A DNA stretch of 57,869 nucleotides, from contig KN880584.1 of assembly GCA_000934385.1 (NCBI GenBank), positions 1-57,869 on the forward strand. Direction: 5' to 3'. The notes under the pieces were generated by a model, which saw only the letters and a list, made by a program, of their open reading frames with translations, made no database searches and was not told where the DNA came from. A program made the translations under genes and the position numbers. This DNA is from Cylindrobasidium torrendii FP15055 ss-10. Taxonomy: Eukaryota; Basidiomycota; Agaricomycetes; Agaricales; Physalacriaceae. How positions within the stretch are numbered: the first letter of the stretch is position 1; every line of letters begins with the position of its first letter. This document shows, piece after piece, positions 34,742 to 45,823 of this stretch.

Positions 34742-35180
34742 GGTGGTCGTGTTAAATCCGTAACGGTAGCTGGTTGGAATGAACCTTCGCCAGATAAAAG
34801 TGATCAAGGTCAGAAGAAGCACGTAGAGATGAGAAGAACCATGGGCGCTTATTTTGCGCCTATCATGATGGCGCCACATCGGAGTTTGGATTGTGATGCT
34901 TTAAGTACAACTTCACACTGTTCCCCCGCGTCACTCGAAGTAAGCACGCTTGAAGGAGCCCGCCACTTTTCACGCCTGCTACTTTCGAGCCGACATCATG
35001 CCATCTGTCGAAGATGTCTGCTGTTGTTCACACAATGCTACTACTGTGACAACAGCGACTAGTATACACTTATGCGCCTATTTTGAACCCAAGAACGCGT
35101 GTCAATTAACACTGGGCCACGGACCTATTACTTCCTCACTACCAGCGCGACAACGTCTTAAGCACATCCCCAGGATGCCA
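34742..35180. other. Duplicated promoter region with C2H2 gene remnant
   Basis: The region from about 34830 to 35030 matches the region upstream of BTB-like C (about 40040-40260). Shared pieces include GCGCTTATTT, CGTCACTCGAAGT and GGAGCCCGCCA. At 34998 an ATG starts a frame resembling the first residues of the C2H2 gene at 40233 (SVE.V/C..C), but the frame is lost within about 60 bp. It appears to be the stump of a divergently transcribed zinc-finger gene. Confidence 0.5.
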
Positions 35181-35782
35181 GCCATCCCGCGCCCGAGTGT
35201 CCATGGTTGTGACTACCCTCGAGTCCTGCAGAACCATATCCTCGCCCCGGTTCAGTCTGAGTCCATCTCGTCGGGAAGGCCTTAAACCCACGACATCCGC
35301 CAGCACAATCGAATCGAGGTCTTCTGGTTTTGGCGGTACAGAATTTGCAGCGTTGTATTTCGGAGAGAGCTCTGGGAAGAGGTCAAGCGCGCGCATCTTG
35401 ATGTCGAGTGCGGTAGACGGGTCAGGTATTTCTGACCTGTGAGCGAAGGTTAGTATAACGTTCATGCGTATTCGCCGATGAGAAAGAAAGAAAGATATCC
35501 GAAGAGAAGGCTCACCAGTCGTTGACCTCTCGTGTTCCCCCAATGATGACCTGCCCGCTCTTCCTCGGGATGATGTACGTTCGTGAGCCGCCCTCTCCGC
35601 CCTTGGACCCAGCGGACTCTGCTGCCGCCAGTGGCCCCATTTGGCGCGTTCTGCCCTCGTTAATCCAGGGAGCGTCAAGAACGACAACATGTCCGCGGAC
35701 GGGTACATCGTCGTATCCTTGACATCCTCGAGATAGATGGACCCAAGGCCTGTGCAGTTGACCACCGCCTCGACGGCGTCGG
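35181..35782 (-). pseudogene. D-amino-acid oxidase 3' fragment
   Basis: It begins abruptly at the codons for DAVEAVVNCTGLGSIYLEDV, equivalent to about 18440 in the intact gene. It retains the second intron with a GTGAGC donor at the DW codons and continues through RSEIPDPSTALDIKMRALDL. Near the C-terminus the frame shifts: the HNYGHSGAGW signature is read out of frame, giving TTMDTRARDGW. It lacks the FAD-binding half entirely. Sequence identity to the intact copy is high, suggesting recent origin. Confidence 0.85.
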
Positions 35783-36004
35783 GATGTGTGTAGTATGCCT
35801 ATACGACGCGCTTGTCTGGTTCGTAGACGAGTAGCCGGAGATATACTTGGCGTGCGAGTCCCTGCAGTACAATGTACGCCCGGAAGGCCCATCACGACGC
35901 CAATCCGGCGAACAGCTCAGCAACAATGCCGCAGGAGTCTTCTCAACTGCGGACACGGCGCCATTTGGCTGCATGCCTCCAAAGGAGAATCATCCTTGTG
36001 AGAT

Positions 36005-37275
36005 CTAGTATAGTCGGCGGATCTTGAGAGGGCGGACTGCAGCAGGGCGCGGTGTGATCTTGGTTTTGCAGGGCTTCGCTGGAGGGATTGGCCGACTGCG
36101 AGCACGAGCCACATCACGAATGAGTTTGTCGTATGTCTTGCGGACTAGTTTGTCTGACGCCTCCGCCGCCCGCTGCTTCAACACAAGGAGCCACTGGTCC
36201 CCACACCCGCCATCCTGAGCGAGCACGCCAGCCGGCTCTTTGTCTCCACAAGGAGGGGCCATCTCGACGTCCACGAGCGTCCGCGAGCCACTGGAGTGTG
36301 TATCGGTGGCACTTTCTCGCCATGCTGTGATACCGGGAAGGTCACAATTCGCGTCGGCAACGGACACGGCTGTCCAGTCGTCCGAATCAGTCTCGCTGCG
36401 CGCGCGTTTACGTGCAGTAGGGAGCTCGGGGACACCAAGTTCTTGAGGAGTGTAGGGAATGCGACGGTGCGGGAAGTCACCTAGTGCACGACCACCGTGA
36501 TAGAAGAAGTCAAGGGGAATACGTTTGTCGTACGCGTGTCCGAGGGAATACACATGCCAAACGCTGTTGTTGCCTTGAAAAAGCATCGACTTGGAAACGG
36601 CACAGATGTTCGCGGTCCTGGTTGCCCAAAAGCAAGGGTTGAGGGTGGATTTGATCATTGGTAGGTAGCGGTAAGGCGCGTTGTGCCGGGTTATCTGACC
36701 GGTTGTGGGATGACGGACGTATATCGCCTCTTTGAAGTTGAGGAAAATGAAGCGGTATTCGTACGTCATGTGTGGAAAATTCTAAGAATTATGAGAACTA
36801 GTACGGAGCACCAGATGAAACGCACCTTCTCGAAGGTAGTCCGTCCGTTTATCGAGGATTCAGAATTGGACAACACCAATTCTCGCATTTTTTGAATGGT
36901 GGTTTTTATTGTCCTTGGGAATAGGAAGAGGCGTGCATTTTGAATCGAACTGGCCAATAAGGCCGCAAAGTCTTTCCTGCCTGATGTAAGTAAGCAATTA
37001 AATCGGCGGATGCATATGCAGCAGATACATTTGATAGTATTTGACGGCGAATTAAGAAACGCCTCTGAGTCGCCCCGACACATCCCGTGAAAATACTCAA
37101 GCCTATCCAGCTGCACTCGAGCCTCAGTTAGTCAGTCAGGGAGAAGTCAAATGCTGCTCACCAATGTGTCTGTCTTGTCGTAAGGGTCGACGTATGGCAG
37201 GTCCACGGGGGGACAGCTGAAATCACTGGAAAGACTGAAGCAGTCGAGGGGTAAAGATAGATGCATTTTGCTCAT
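36005..37275 (-). CDS. Orphan protein X2, copy of X1
   Basis: Same exon layout as X1: MSKMHLSLPLDCFSLSSDFS at 37275, then LDRLEYFHGMCRGDSEAFL, KDFAALLASSIQNARLF, and a long last exon 36005-36769 ending PLKIRRLY. The last exon is especially similar to X1, with PTARKRARSETDSDDWTAVS nearly unchanged, while the N-terminal exons have diverged more. The frame is open where I can follow it, so it may be functional. The exon-3/4 join near 36770 is uncertain because PPGFYEYRF of X1 reads FPHMTYEYRF here. It is flanked on both sides by broken DAO pieces. Confidence 0.6.
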
Positions 37276-37399
37276 TGTGGTAAGAAGGCAAGAGGCGTGG
37301 AGTGATCGATCAGTCAGTCCCGAACAGTGGCTCCGAGCGATCACATGACCAGAGCACGAACGACGAATGTCGGCTGTGTCACTGTTCACGTTGCTCTTT

Positions 37400-38118
37400 G
37401 CCCTCTTCAATCGTGGCTTCAAGAACGACAGCATTTCCGCGGACGGGGTACATTGTCGTATCCTTGACTTCCTCAAGATAGATGGACCCAATGAGTCAAG
37501 CTTCAAGTCTCAAGTCTCAAGTAATGAGCAAGACCTGAGCAAATGATCACCGCCTTGACCGCTTCGAAATATGGGGTAGAAGAAGAGGAGACAGATTCGA
37601 CATCCTCCGAGTCTTTTAGCGAAGAGACACTCGTTCTCACCAACTCTCCGCCCAGAGTCCTAAACGGAGCGACTTAAAGAGCTTGGAGGTACGATCGTAT
37701 CCATTGTCAAACTAGTAAAGCTGACCCTCCAAGTCGCATTGCTCGTAGGATCCGAGACCTTGAATTCGGGAAACTGGATGCGCTTGCGAAGTGCCGCGCC
37801 TTCTGTCTCTTCGCCGGGCGCTGGATTATGGAATTTACCCCACATTACATCGAACGTCCATTTGTCAACCCTGCTCTGAAGAGCGTTGCCATCCGCGGCG
37901 AAGGAGAGATTATGAGCTCCGGTGGCTGTGGAAGCATATATTGAGGTGAGAGCATCTCCAGGAAGATCTTGCGCGACGATTGTAACATGGTAGCCGGCTC
38001 ATCAGGCGGATGGCCGTGGTCAGGCCAACGGTCCCAGCGCAGACGAAGAAATAGAGAAAGATAGATCACTGGACTCGGCGCGTTTGGCGGCAGTCAGGCG
38101 CCAGATGAGTACTCAACG
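37400..38118 (-). pseudogene. D-amino-acid oxidase 5' fragment
   Basis: Homology to the intact gene starts in the upstream region (38118, equivalent to about 17836) and runs to codons near WINEGRTRQ (about 37400). A deletion removes the initiator region and the GAGVIG FAD loop. Several frameshifts follow, leaving only pieces such as WGKFHNPAPGEETEGAALRK. About 40 bp with the repeated motif AAGTCTC near 37500 replaces part of the NCTGLG region. It overlaps the 3' fragment at 35.2-35.8 kb by roughly 35 codons, so the two come from two DAO copies rather than one split gene. Confidence 0.8.
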
Positions 38119-38187
38119 TTTGTCTCCTTCGAGGATGTGGCGTGCGCGGCACTGAAATTCCGCATTGACGACTCGTTATTGGATGAA

Positions 38188-39969
38188 TTATATTTTATCA
38201 GATGCTACTTTCTTTTTTTTGGCTTTACCGATGGACGTCGCAGCAACGGCGACTCCTCCATGCAAAAGTACTCTCTCCAAAACCGGCTCGATATGCGTCT
38301 CCCCTGCGACCAGACGCTTCAGCATTCCCGCGACGCCTTTCCTGACAGATGGATTTTCCACGTAGTAGGACAGAAGGACCTTGATTTCCGCCTCGAGGAT
38401 TTCTGGGTATCTGCGTGAAGAGTTAGCGGTCCCGTTCGCCTTCATACACGATATGGGATACCGAGAAGAAAACACAGAGAACGTTTCTTTGACGATGTTG
38501 TGTTCGGTTAACTGACTCTTCAAGCTCTTGAAGGCCTTCTCTTTCAGGGTGGCCAAGCCAAACTTCAAACAGTCGCCGTGAACGCCCGTTCAAAATATGA
38601 ATGTAAGTGTATGGCATACCTGGTCGGCAAAGCGATACATCGACTTGGGAGAGCAACCTTTCTCGGTCAGACGAGCCGAGGCTTCTTTGTTGCCGGAGTA
38701 AGACGACTTGAGTTTTGAGAACTTGATGTCGCCGAAGTATGCATAGTACTGGAAGGCCCTCCACCTGTTAGACGAGTTCAGCCGTCTACTCATCTCATCG
38801 GGCAGCCTCGTGATACTTACGTTCTGGCAGCGGTTGAACGAAGAAATATAACACGACCCATACGCAGAAATTTCAAGTCACTAGAATTTTGGAGGGCTCT
38901 GAGTGACGTCGAGAAAGCTTCTTTGGCAGGGTCAATAGGACGCACTGTATTCTAGAGCTTTCGGAGCTCTCCGCCGGATCAGTCAGAGCCTCCGACTCTG
39001 GTGGCGCGACCTCCATGAAGTCCTGTGACAATGTGGACTGGTGAGAGAGAGCAGGAGACTTTGGAGGGTCACTGTGTCCCGAAGGATGCACCGGAGTCTC
39101 CAGATTATCTTCTTCTTCAATATCGCTGTCGCTCTCGTAATCGTACGAGTCCGTGACTTCTTCGGAAGGGTTGAGCTGGTGGAGGTCAATGGCGCATTCA
39201 GGTTCCGTAGCCACTGTGCATATCGTGAGTTTGTGTGCATTGATTACGGAACAATTGAGCAACATACAGAGGTCCATTTTAAGCCCGGTTTTGCGTAGAA
39301 CGGACGCGTGAGCATAGAAGGTTTGCGGGCCACTGGCTTTGCCGCGGGATGACCGACGAGAGTAGGCAATAACCTTGGCATTTGCGATATCTCCTGTACA
39401 AAAAGACTCTTCTACCTTCCCCAGAATGGTCTTGACAACGGAAATGCGAGGCTGACCAAGTTCGACAGTTATGTGGAAGTCGTAAGCCGGCTTCCCAGGC
39501 CATGATGGTGGACTTGGTGGTTTGGAGAAGTCGAAGTCACCTATGCGTATCATTCGAGCATCGAGTTCGTTGTTCGTAGGCGGGCGTATCACGAAGCGCG
39601 AACCAGCGCTCCTCACGCATGTGATGGTGTCCAAAGTAAAGTGACGGGTGCGTAGAAGACAAAGGAATCCTTCAGTGAGCTTCATGGACAGCTTGTATGT
39701 GTCAAGATTGAGTTTCTGTATCTTTTTGAGCTCGGTAAACAATTAGGACGAACATAATAGCCCACCTCTTGGTCTGTTGTAGCTTCCTGCGGCAAAGCAG
39801 GACGATGAAGCGGATGCCTTTCCAAGGAAAATAGCCATCCAAGCCCACACTGAGCACTCTGAATGGAACTGTCATACTTCATCTCTGTGACGGTGGTCTG
39901 GGAGAGGTGGAAGACCACTTTGAAAATTAGCCCATCATCGCTGATATCTTCAACCCCAAAGCGATCCAT
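38188..39969 (-). CDS. BTB-like protein with MATH-like N-terminus, paralog C
   Basis: The start at 39969 gives MDRFGVEDISDDGLIFKVVF, then CGLGWLFSLERHPLHRPALP. ESFCTGDIANAKVIAYSRRS and PQTFYAHASVLRKTGLKMDL form the BTB-core-like stretch. The acidic linker is DSYDYESDSDIEEEDN. The C-terminal part gives DLKFLRMGRVIFL, a W.AFQYYAYFGDIKFSKLKS segment, GCSPKSMYRFADQ, then YPEILEAEIKVLLSYYVE and a lysine-rich end at 38188. Borders of about six introns follow GT-AG. It is divergent from the C2H2 gene at 40233 with a 263-bp shared promoter. It is a close paralog of B. Confidence 0.72.
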
Positions 39970-40117
39970 GACTGGCGGAAAAGCTGGCTGAAGATGAGAG
40001 AAGTCTGTGCCGCAGAAAAATCCGTAGAGATGACTGATGGAAAAGAACCCTGGGCGCCAATTGGGCGCTTATTTCCAATCATAAGTTTAGCGCCACGTCG
40101 GAGTCCGAATTGCGAAG

Positions 40118-40124
40118 TATATAA
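40118..40124 (+). promoter_or_regulatory. TATA-like box of the C2H2 gene
   Basis: TATATAA 109 bp before the ATG at 40233, within the promoter shared with BTB-like C. Confidence 0.4.
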
Positions 40125-40232
40125 GGCTTTGCAACTTCGCTCTGTTCCCCCACGTCACTCGAAGTTAGCGCGCTTGAAGGAGCCCGCCATTTTTCACGCC
40201 TGCTACTTTCGAGCCGCCATCAGGCTGCCATC

Positions 40233-41180
40233 ATGTCTGTCGAATGCGATTTCTGCTATCGGTGGTTCAATTCGCACAGCGCTCTGCATGCCCACTGTGT
40301 TGCCAAGTGGGACCATCCTTACTGCGAGGATTGCGAGCGATTGTTCAGGACCGACAAAGCACTGGAACAGGTACGTTCTACTGCATGATTCATGGATAGG
40401 TCTTCCTAAAGATTTCCATAGCATATGGACTATGCGTCCGTTCATCAGGATAACTCTGACAACTACGAGTCGTCTGAAGAGAAGGAGAACGAGGATGACT
40501 ACTGCTACTCGTGCGAGCGCCAGTTCGTCGACGCATTTGCCCTACAGCAGCACCTGAGCACTAGCGGCCGACACAACTGGTGTTTCGCATGCGCCAAGGA
40601 TTTTAGCAGCCCAAACGCGCTTTCCCAGGTGAGTAATCCTCTCGATATCTTTCATGTTTCCAACGCTCTTTCTCAGCACAACTCTTCTCGTGTCCACAAG
40701 GCGGCAGACATGAAATGTCCGATGTGTCCTCGCCTCTTCAAGACGCCGTCCGGCATCGCCGAGCATGTCGAGCAGGGCGGCTGCAACCCTCGGATCAACC
40801 GCCATCAAGTCACTGCGGCCATTCATGCCATGAACATAGTCCCGACGATATCCATCAACCGGCGCATCACTGGCCCCGCCGTTCAGTCACGCACAACATA
40901 CATCGCCACTCCCGCCGCGTGGAACGGATATGCCTATGAGTGTTATCTCTGTCACCGCAACTATCGCGGCCTGGACGACCTGAACAAGCATCTGGCGTCG
41001 GCGGCGCACGACGCGAAGGAGTTCCAGTGCCCTCATGGGAGTTGCAGGAAGAAATTCACCATCATTTCGGCGCTCATCAAGCATATCGAGAGTGAGTCGT
41101 GCGGGCTGGCCAAGTTCAAAGTTGTTGAAAGGATCACGGACTCGCTGACGTCTCAATTCACGAGGGCGCTGACCTTGTGA
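40233..41180 (+). CDS. C2H2-type zinc-finger protein
   Basis: Exons 40233-40370, 40422-40628 and 40677-41180 give about 282 residues. Repeated C-x2-C...H fingers are visible: CDFCYRWFNSHSALHAH, CEDCERLFRTDKALEQH, CYSCERQFVDAFALQQH, CFACAKDFSSPNALSQH, CPMCPRLFKTPSGIAEH, CYLCHRNYRGLDDLNKH and a C-x4-C finger, CPHGSCRKKF. Two introns fall at the same point of a finger (before the final His), suggesting growth by finger duplication. It is probably a nuclear nucleic-acid-binding protein; the target is unknown. A stump of a related gene lies upstream of BTB-like B. Confidence 0.85.
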
Positions 41181-41504
41181 ACGTTGTATACCTCATTTCT
41201 TTTTGGACTTGGACTGGAACTGTACTTATACGAATTAGGAACCCTTGTACATATAAATGAGACGACCTTTATGATTGATCACTGTCAGTGTTTTCGAGGC
41301 TATAACTGGCGTCTGTGAGGTTGTAGCGATCTGCATGTGCCATCCTCCGACTGTAATCCAAATTTTGAGACTAAAAGGCAAGTCTTCGAGGGAATCTGTC
41401 CACAGAACTGCCTTTGCTAGTACAGGATCCTCGGATTGTTTGTACATTTGCATACTAACCAACTCTTCAAGCAACATGCATGCAAGCCTTCATCCCAGGA
41501 TTGT
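41181..41504. other. Intergenic, no gene recognised
   Basis: About 320 bp with the 3' flank of the C2H2 gene and the promoter of the small secreted protein. No coding signature was recognised. Confidence 0.4.
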
Positions 41505-41510
41505 TATAAA
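41505..41510 (+). promoter_or_regulatory. TATA-like box of small secreted protein 1
   Basis: TATAAA 78 bp upstream of the ATG at 41583. Confidence 0.4.
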
Positions 41511-41582
41511 GAAAGTCTTTGAAGCAATGCAAAGACAGACAACCCAACCAGAGCACCTCAGCCCTACTAGCTACTCATAGCC

Positions 41583-41857
41583 ATGAAGCTCATTTTCCTC
41601 ACTACGGTCATCTTCGCTGCCTTTGCGGTCGCAGCGCCTGTTGCACTGGAGTCGAAGGGAGGTGGTCTTGCCAAGTATGCCTGATACCACCCACTTTCTC
41701 CTTTGTTGACTCTGCTTTCAGGCGCGACTACCGGGGTCGCTACGGTCGCGACTACGACGATGACTGCGACGATGGTGATTATCGCCACCGGGGGCATGGG
41801 CGCGGACGTCGCCACGGGAGATACGGCCGTCACGGCTACGACGATGATGATTATTGA
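41583..41857 (+). CDS. Small secreted Asp/Tyr/Arg/His/Gly-rich protein 1
   Basis: Exons 41583-41674 and 41722-41857 encode 75 residues. The signal peptide is MKLIFLTTVIFAAFAVAAP. The mature part alternates acidic and basic tracts with Tyr, Gly and His: DYRGRYGRDYDDD, HRGHGRGRRHGRYGRH, ending YDDDDY. There is a single cysteine, so it is not a disulphide-rich effector type. The charge pattern could suit metal or polyanion binding; that is a guess. Its paralog lies at 45824, on the far side of a basic nuclear-type gene. Confidence 0.75.
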
Positions 41858-42365
41858 AGGCGATAGGGAAATCAAGTCGATTCGAGTGGTTCAAGTTCCC
41901 AGTATGCAAAGTACTTGAGGGATGCCTTGTGTAGACTCTGTCATTGTATGCACAAGCCAAGGTGTGGAAAACCGTCTGTACGGTGTGAAATAGCGACGAG
42001 TGGTACCAATATCGAGCAGTCATGAGGAAGTACCAGACTGTACTTTTAACTTGGCTCCCAGACTGGGTAAAATTTCGAACGCCAATCCCTTCTGTAGTTA
42101 GCAGAACAGAAATTGAATGAGTGAATATTGAACAGTAGAGATAACAAGAACAGTAGGAACTCAACGCAAAAGCCTTAGAGAGCTCAGGAGAGGTCCTCGA
42201 TCGTCGCGATTCTACTTCAAGTTCGAGTGTCACACTGTGATCTTTATCTTTTCTGCACGATCACGTCCGCAAAACACAGGCAACAAACATACTTCGGGTA
42301 TAACAACACACATCGTGTACATACAGCAATTAATCTACATCAAATGTCGCGCATCTAGCTTTTAT
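41858..42365. other. Intergenic between convergent genes
   Basis: About 500 bp between the secreted-protein gene and the 3' end of the basic nuclear-type gene. Only unsupported short frames are present. Confidence 0.4.
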
Positions 42366-44998
42366 CTACTTCTTGGCGTTCTTCTTCGACCTCGAACGCA
42401 AAACGCGGCCCTCGGGAACCTCCTCCTCAGGCTTCGCTTCTAGAACAGAGTCAGCAAACAAAACATGGCGTTGAGAATCGATGAACATACCAGGCTCTTC
42501 AGCGGGCGCCCCTTCAACCTCTCCCTCGGCCTCTGGCTCAATCTCCTTCGTCTGACCCTTTCCTTTGCCCTTCTTCGGCGCAGCCTTCTTGGCTACAGCC
42601 TTTTTCTTGGGCGCAGCTTTCTTCGGTGCAGCCTTCTTCGCCGGACTCCTCTTTGGCGCGGCTTTCTTCGATGCAGTAGCCTCGGTGTCCTCTGCCTTGA
42701 CGCGAGAACTCGACGCTGAACCCAAAGTAAGTTTATGAACATTGTGAAGATGAATCTGAAACTCACCAGTGGCCCTCGTCGTGCGACGACGCTGAGCAGG
42801 ACGCTCCTCAACCTCGACCTCAGCTGCCTCGACCTCAGCCTCAGCCTCGGCCTCAGCTTCAACCTCGGCCGCCTTCATCTCCTCGAACTTCCGCTTAAGG
42901 CTCAATGACCCGACAGATGGCCGAGCAGCGCGCTTCGGGTTGACACGGCGATTGCTTTGCGCTGGAATAATGGTAAGAAAGCTGTTCGGAACGAAAGAAT
43001 ATGAAGAAAACTCACGTATGCCAGCAGCGGAGGCCGACTCAGGCTCAAGAAGACGGCGCCTGGTGCGAGGTTTGGCGTCCTCAGTCTCCTCATCGTCATC
43101 CTCAGCGGCGCGCTTCCTGCCCTTGCTCTTTCCCTTCGCGGTCTTCGGCTTCGACTCCTTCTTCTTCTCGACTTTGGAGATACTAGCCTCGTTCTCTGAA
43201 ACGGCGGTGGGAATGCGTTCTGGGCTCGAAGCCTCGGTAGTCGGTTCAGCCTCCTCTTCTCCAGCACTCTCTCCCTGCACCGCAGCGACGAGAGCGGCAT
43301 ATCGCGCACGCCTCTCGTCCCCGTCCGACTCGTAACCTGGCTCAGGTGTCTGTGTACCAGAGCCTGACCCTTCGGCCTCCGATTCACCATTACCCTCTCC
43401 GGCAATCGCGTCCTGAATGGCGGTGGTCAATGAGAACAGTCGAGCAAGTCCATACTCTTCGTCTTCGTCGGACACGTATTCCGGCTCAGGCGAATACTCG
43501 CGTTGGGGACGAACAAGGGCGGAAAGAGCAACGCGTCGAACAAGTCGAACACGCCGGACACGTCGAGTACGTCGAGGTTTGTCGACTTTGTCAGTGGCGG
43601 ACTTCGATTCAGTCAAATCGGCGGACTGTTCTGGAACGGCAGGCGCAATAGCAGGTGGCTCTTCGTCTTGCACAGTTGTCGTCGGTTCATCTTGTGGCTG
43701 CTCATCGCGAGGAGCGTCAGCGGTAGGCGCAGCAGTCGTCAGTTCATCTTGTGGCTGTGCATCACGAGGAGCGTCGGCGGGAGGCGCAGTAGTAGGTGCA
43801 GAAACGGCGGGAGGCGGCGGGAGGGAGGGCGCGATACTCGGTGCCTCCAATACCGCCTGCCACGGAGGAAGCTGTCCTGCAGGTAGTGCCATTTCCTTCC
43901 CACCGATAACAGAATCCACCGCCTCCGCTCGTTCCCTTTCAACAGCTAGCTCGTAGTCCTTCATCCGCTCTGCGTCAAGACGAGGGTCACCTACTTGAGT
44001 CGTGGGAAGACAAGGCAGTTGTGGAAGGGCTTCGAGGGTACCGTCGGGTCCCTTCATATAGTTGCCAGGAGTCCCGAGTGTTGTACCTCTCGTGGGTGCC
44101 GAGGGCCTGTAAGGAGGAAGAACAAGTGTTTCTGGATTGGGGACAGGCTTATATGGAGGAATCTCCGCTAGCTTCATGGGAGGTCGACGTCCGTTGCTCT
44201 TTGTAGCATTCGGAACGGCCTTGGGGTGTGTGTGACGTTCGGGCTCTGGACGGGCTGCCGCGTTCTGCTGCGTACCCTTAGGGCGGAAGGGAGGAATTTG
44301 GGCAATAAACGGTTTTGATGGGATAGGCGTCTTTTGAGTGGTGCCAGATCCCGGCGCGGGAGACAATGTAGGTCCGGTTGAATTCGCCCGACGTGGGTAG
44401 TGGAAGGTCGTGCGAGGGTCTCCTGGCATGTTCGCAAGTGCATCCGTGCGAGTAGGACTCGTAGAGCTTGTAGGGTTGGGCATCGCGGGATTCGCATGCT
44501 GCGATCCATCGTTATCAGATCCCATGGGTGCCGCCGTCGCCGTCGCCGCTCTGGAGGTAGGATCGTCTTCAGTGGCAGGGCTTGCAGTCTCTTTCTCCTC
44601 CTTGGTATTTTCATCCTTGCATGTGGTATCGGAATGTTGCGTCGTTGGCTCTGGGGTGTCCGCGTCGCGCACATCTGTGAGGTAGGCGGTAATTTGCTGC
44701 TCGGCCAAGATGCTCGAGCCATGGGAACTGGGCTTCTCAGAACCTTCGTCGTCGCTGTCTTCACTGTCCGCGTCTGTATTCGAATCGGAGTGGCCGTCAG
44801 AGTCGAGGGGCGTGACGTCGCGGACAGCGCCAGAAACATGGTCTAGGGACGCGTGAGCGTCCTTCAACCATCATCAGCGTAGAAATATCACCTCCAACCA
44901 GGTCGAGCAGCGACCCCATCGCCTTCTTCATTGCATCTTTTCGCAAAGTATCGGAGCGCATTGTCAAGTTCGGTGGGCCAGTAGTCATTATGGTGGTG
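42366..44998 (-). CDS. Lys/Arg-rich nuclear-type protein, paralog 2
   Basis: Exon 1 starts at 44998 (MTTGPPNLTMRSDTLRKDAM) and joins via GTGATA...CCCTAG to DHVSGAVRDVTPLDSDG. The rest is one long frame of about 830 codons to 42366. It is acidic and disordered N-terminally, then has a Pro/Ala repeat region (DAPRDAQPQDELTT). Basic RRTRRVRRVRLVRRV, acidic tracts, VNPKRAARPSVGS, H1-like KKAAPKKAAPKKK and the C-terminus EGRVLRSRSKKNAKK follow. Start, end and several internal blocks match the gene at 25620. Three likely introns (about 42.44, 42.75 and 42.99 kb) are each a multiple of 3 nt and lack stops. It is probably chromatin-associated; unproven. Confidence 0.65.
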
Positions 44999-45823
44999 GT
45001 AGGTCGCAACGTTTGATGGAACGTCGCAACACTCAGCGTTGGAGACAGAGATGCAACGTGGGAAATAGGTGCAAACAAACTTTGTCAGAAGCAATTGCTG
45101 AGTCAGCCACATGGATGCCATTGTTGTCGCAAGTGGCGCACATTTCCGGATCGGGAATTCAGGTACGATCAGACTGCAGATCAACGTGCTCTGCTGGCAG
45201 CGTGTGTGGTTTTCTTTCAGAATTCAAGCGTCCTATATCTGCATACTATATAGTGTGGATAACAAGGGGTGTTGTCTTTGTTGGAACAATTAACAGATCC
45301 CTTTGTTGTCCCTATGTCTCACTACAATTACAACAAAGAGCCACACGTGCCATGCGCGTCTTGTTTGGCGCACTCTTGGTGCAGATGCTGACAACATCGT
45401 ATCGACCTTTTTACCCTGCGATATGATTCATCGAACAACCGTGAAGTCCCAATTCCGCATAGGCAACACTAGTGAACTTTGAAAGTAAAAATGCACCGGA
45501 GAAGTCCCCAAGTTTCCGGAGCGCAGGGGAAGCAGTCACTCAAGCTTCCAGCAAACAAAAATTCACTCTTTCGCAAATTCCGCGATGTATCGCGGGACGG
45601 GACAGTCTCTCATCAGAGCGGCCCACCCGAAGAACGTAGTTCAAGTCCCCGCTACAGGGTGCACGCAACCGTCGATGCGCTCGTCCGTAGCATTCATTTC
45701 TCAAGCATCTCGCACGAATGTCATCCTACGCAGGTTCTCGCAGTTCTTTAAAACGACACAATTTCAAGGCAAAAGGATAGGAAATCTCACTGCAGCATCC
45801 ATCCCATCCACACCATCACAACA
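44999..45823. other. Intergenic, divergent promoter region
   Basis: About 820 bp between the divergent basic nuclear-type gene and small secreted protein 2. It should hold both promoters. Small frames lack recognisable features. Confidence 0.4.

Noticed and set aside
35783..37400. Possibility that X2 is a transposon inserted into DAO
   Set aside because: No terminal repeats or target duplication seen. The DAO pieces overlap and differ in divergence, which fits duplications and deletions better than one insertion.
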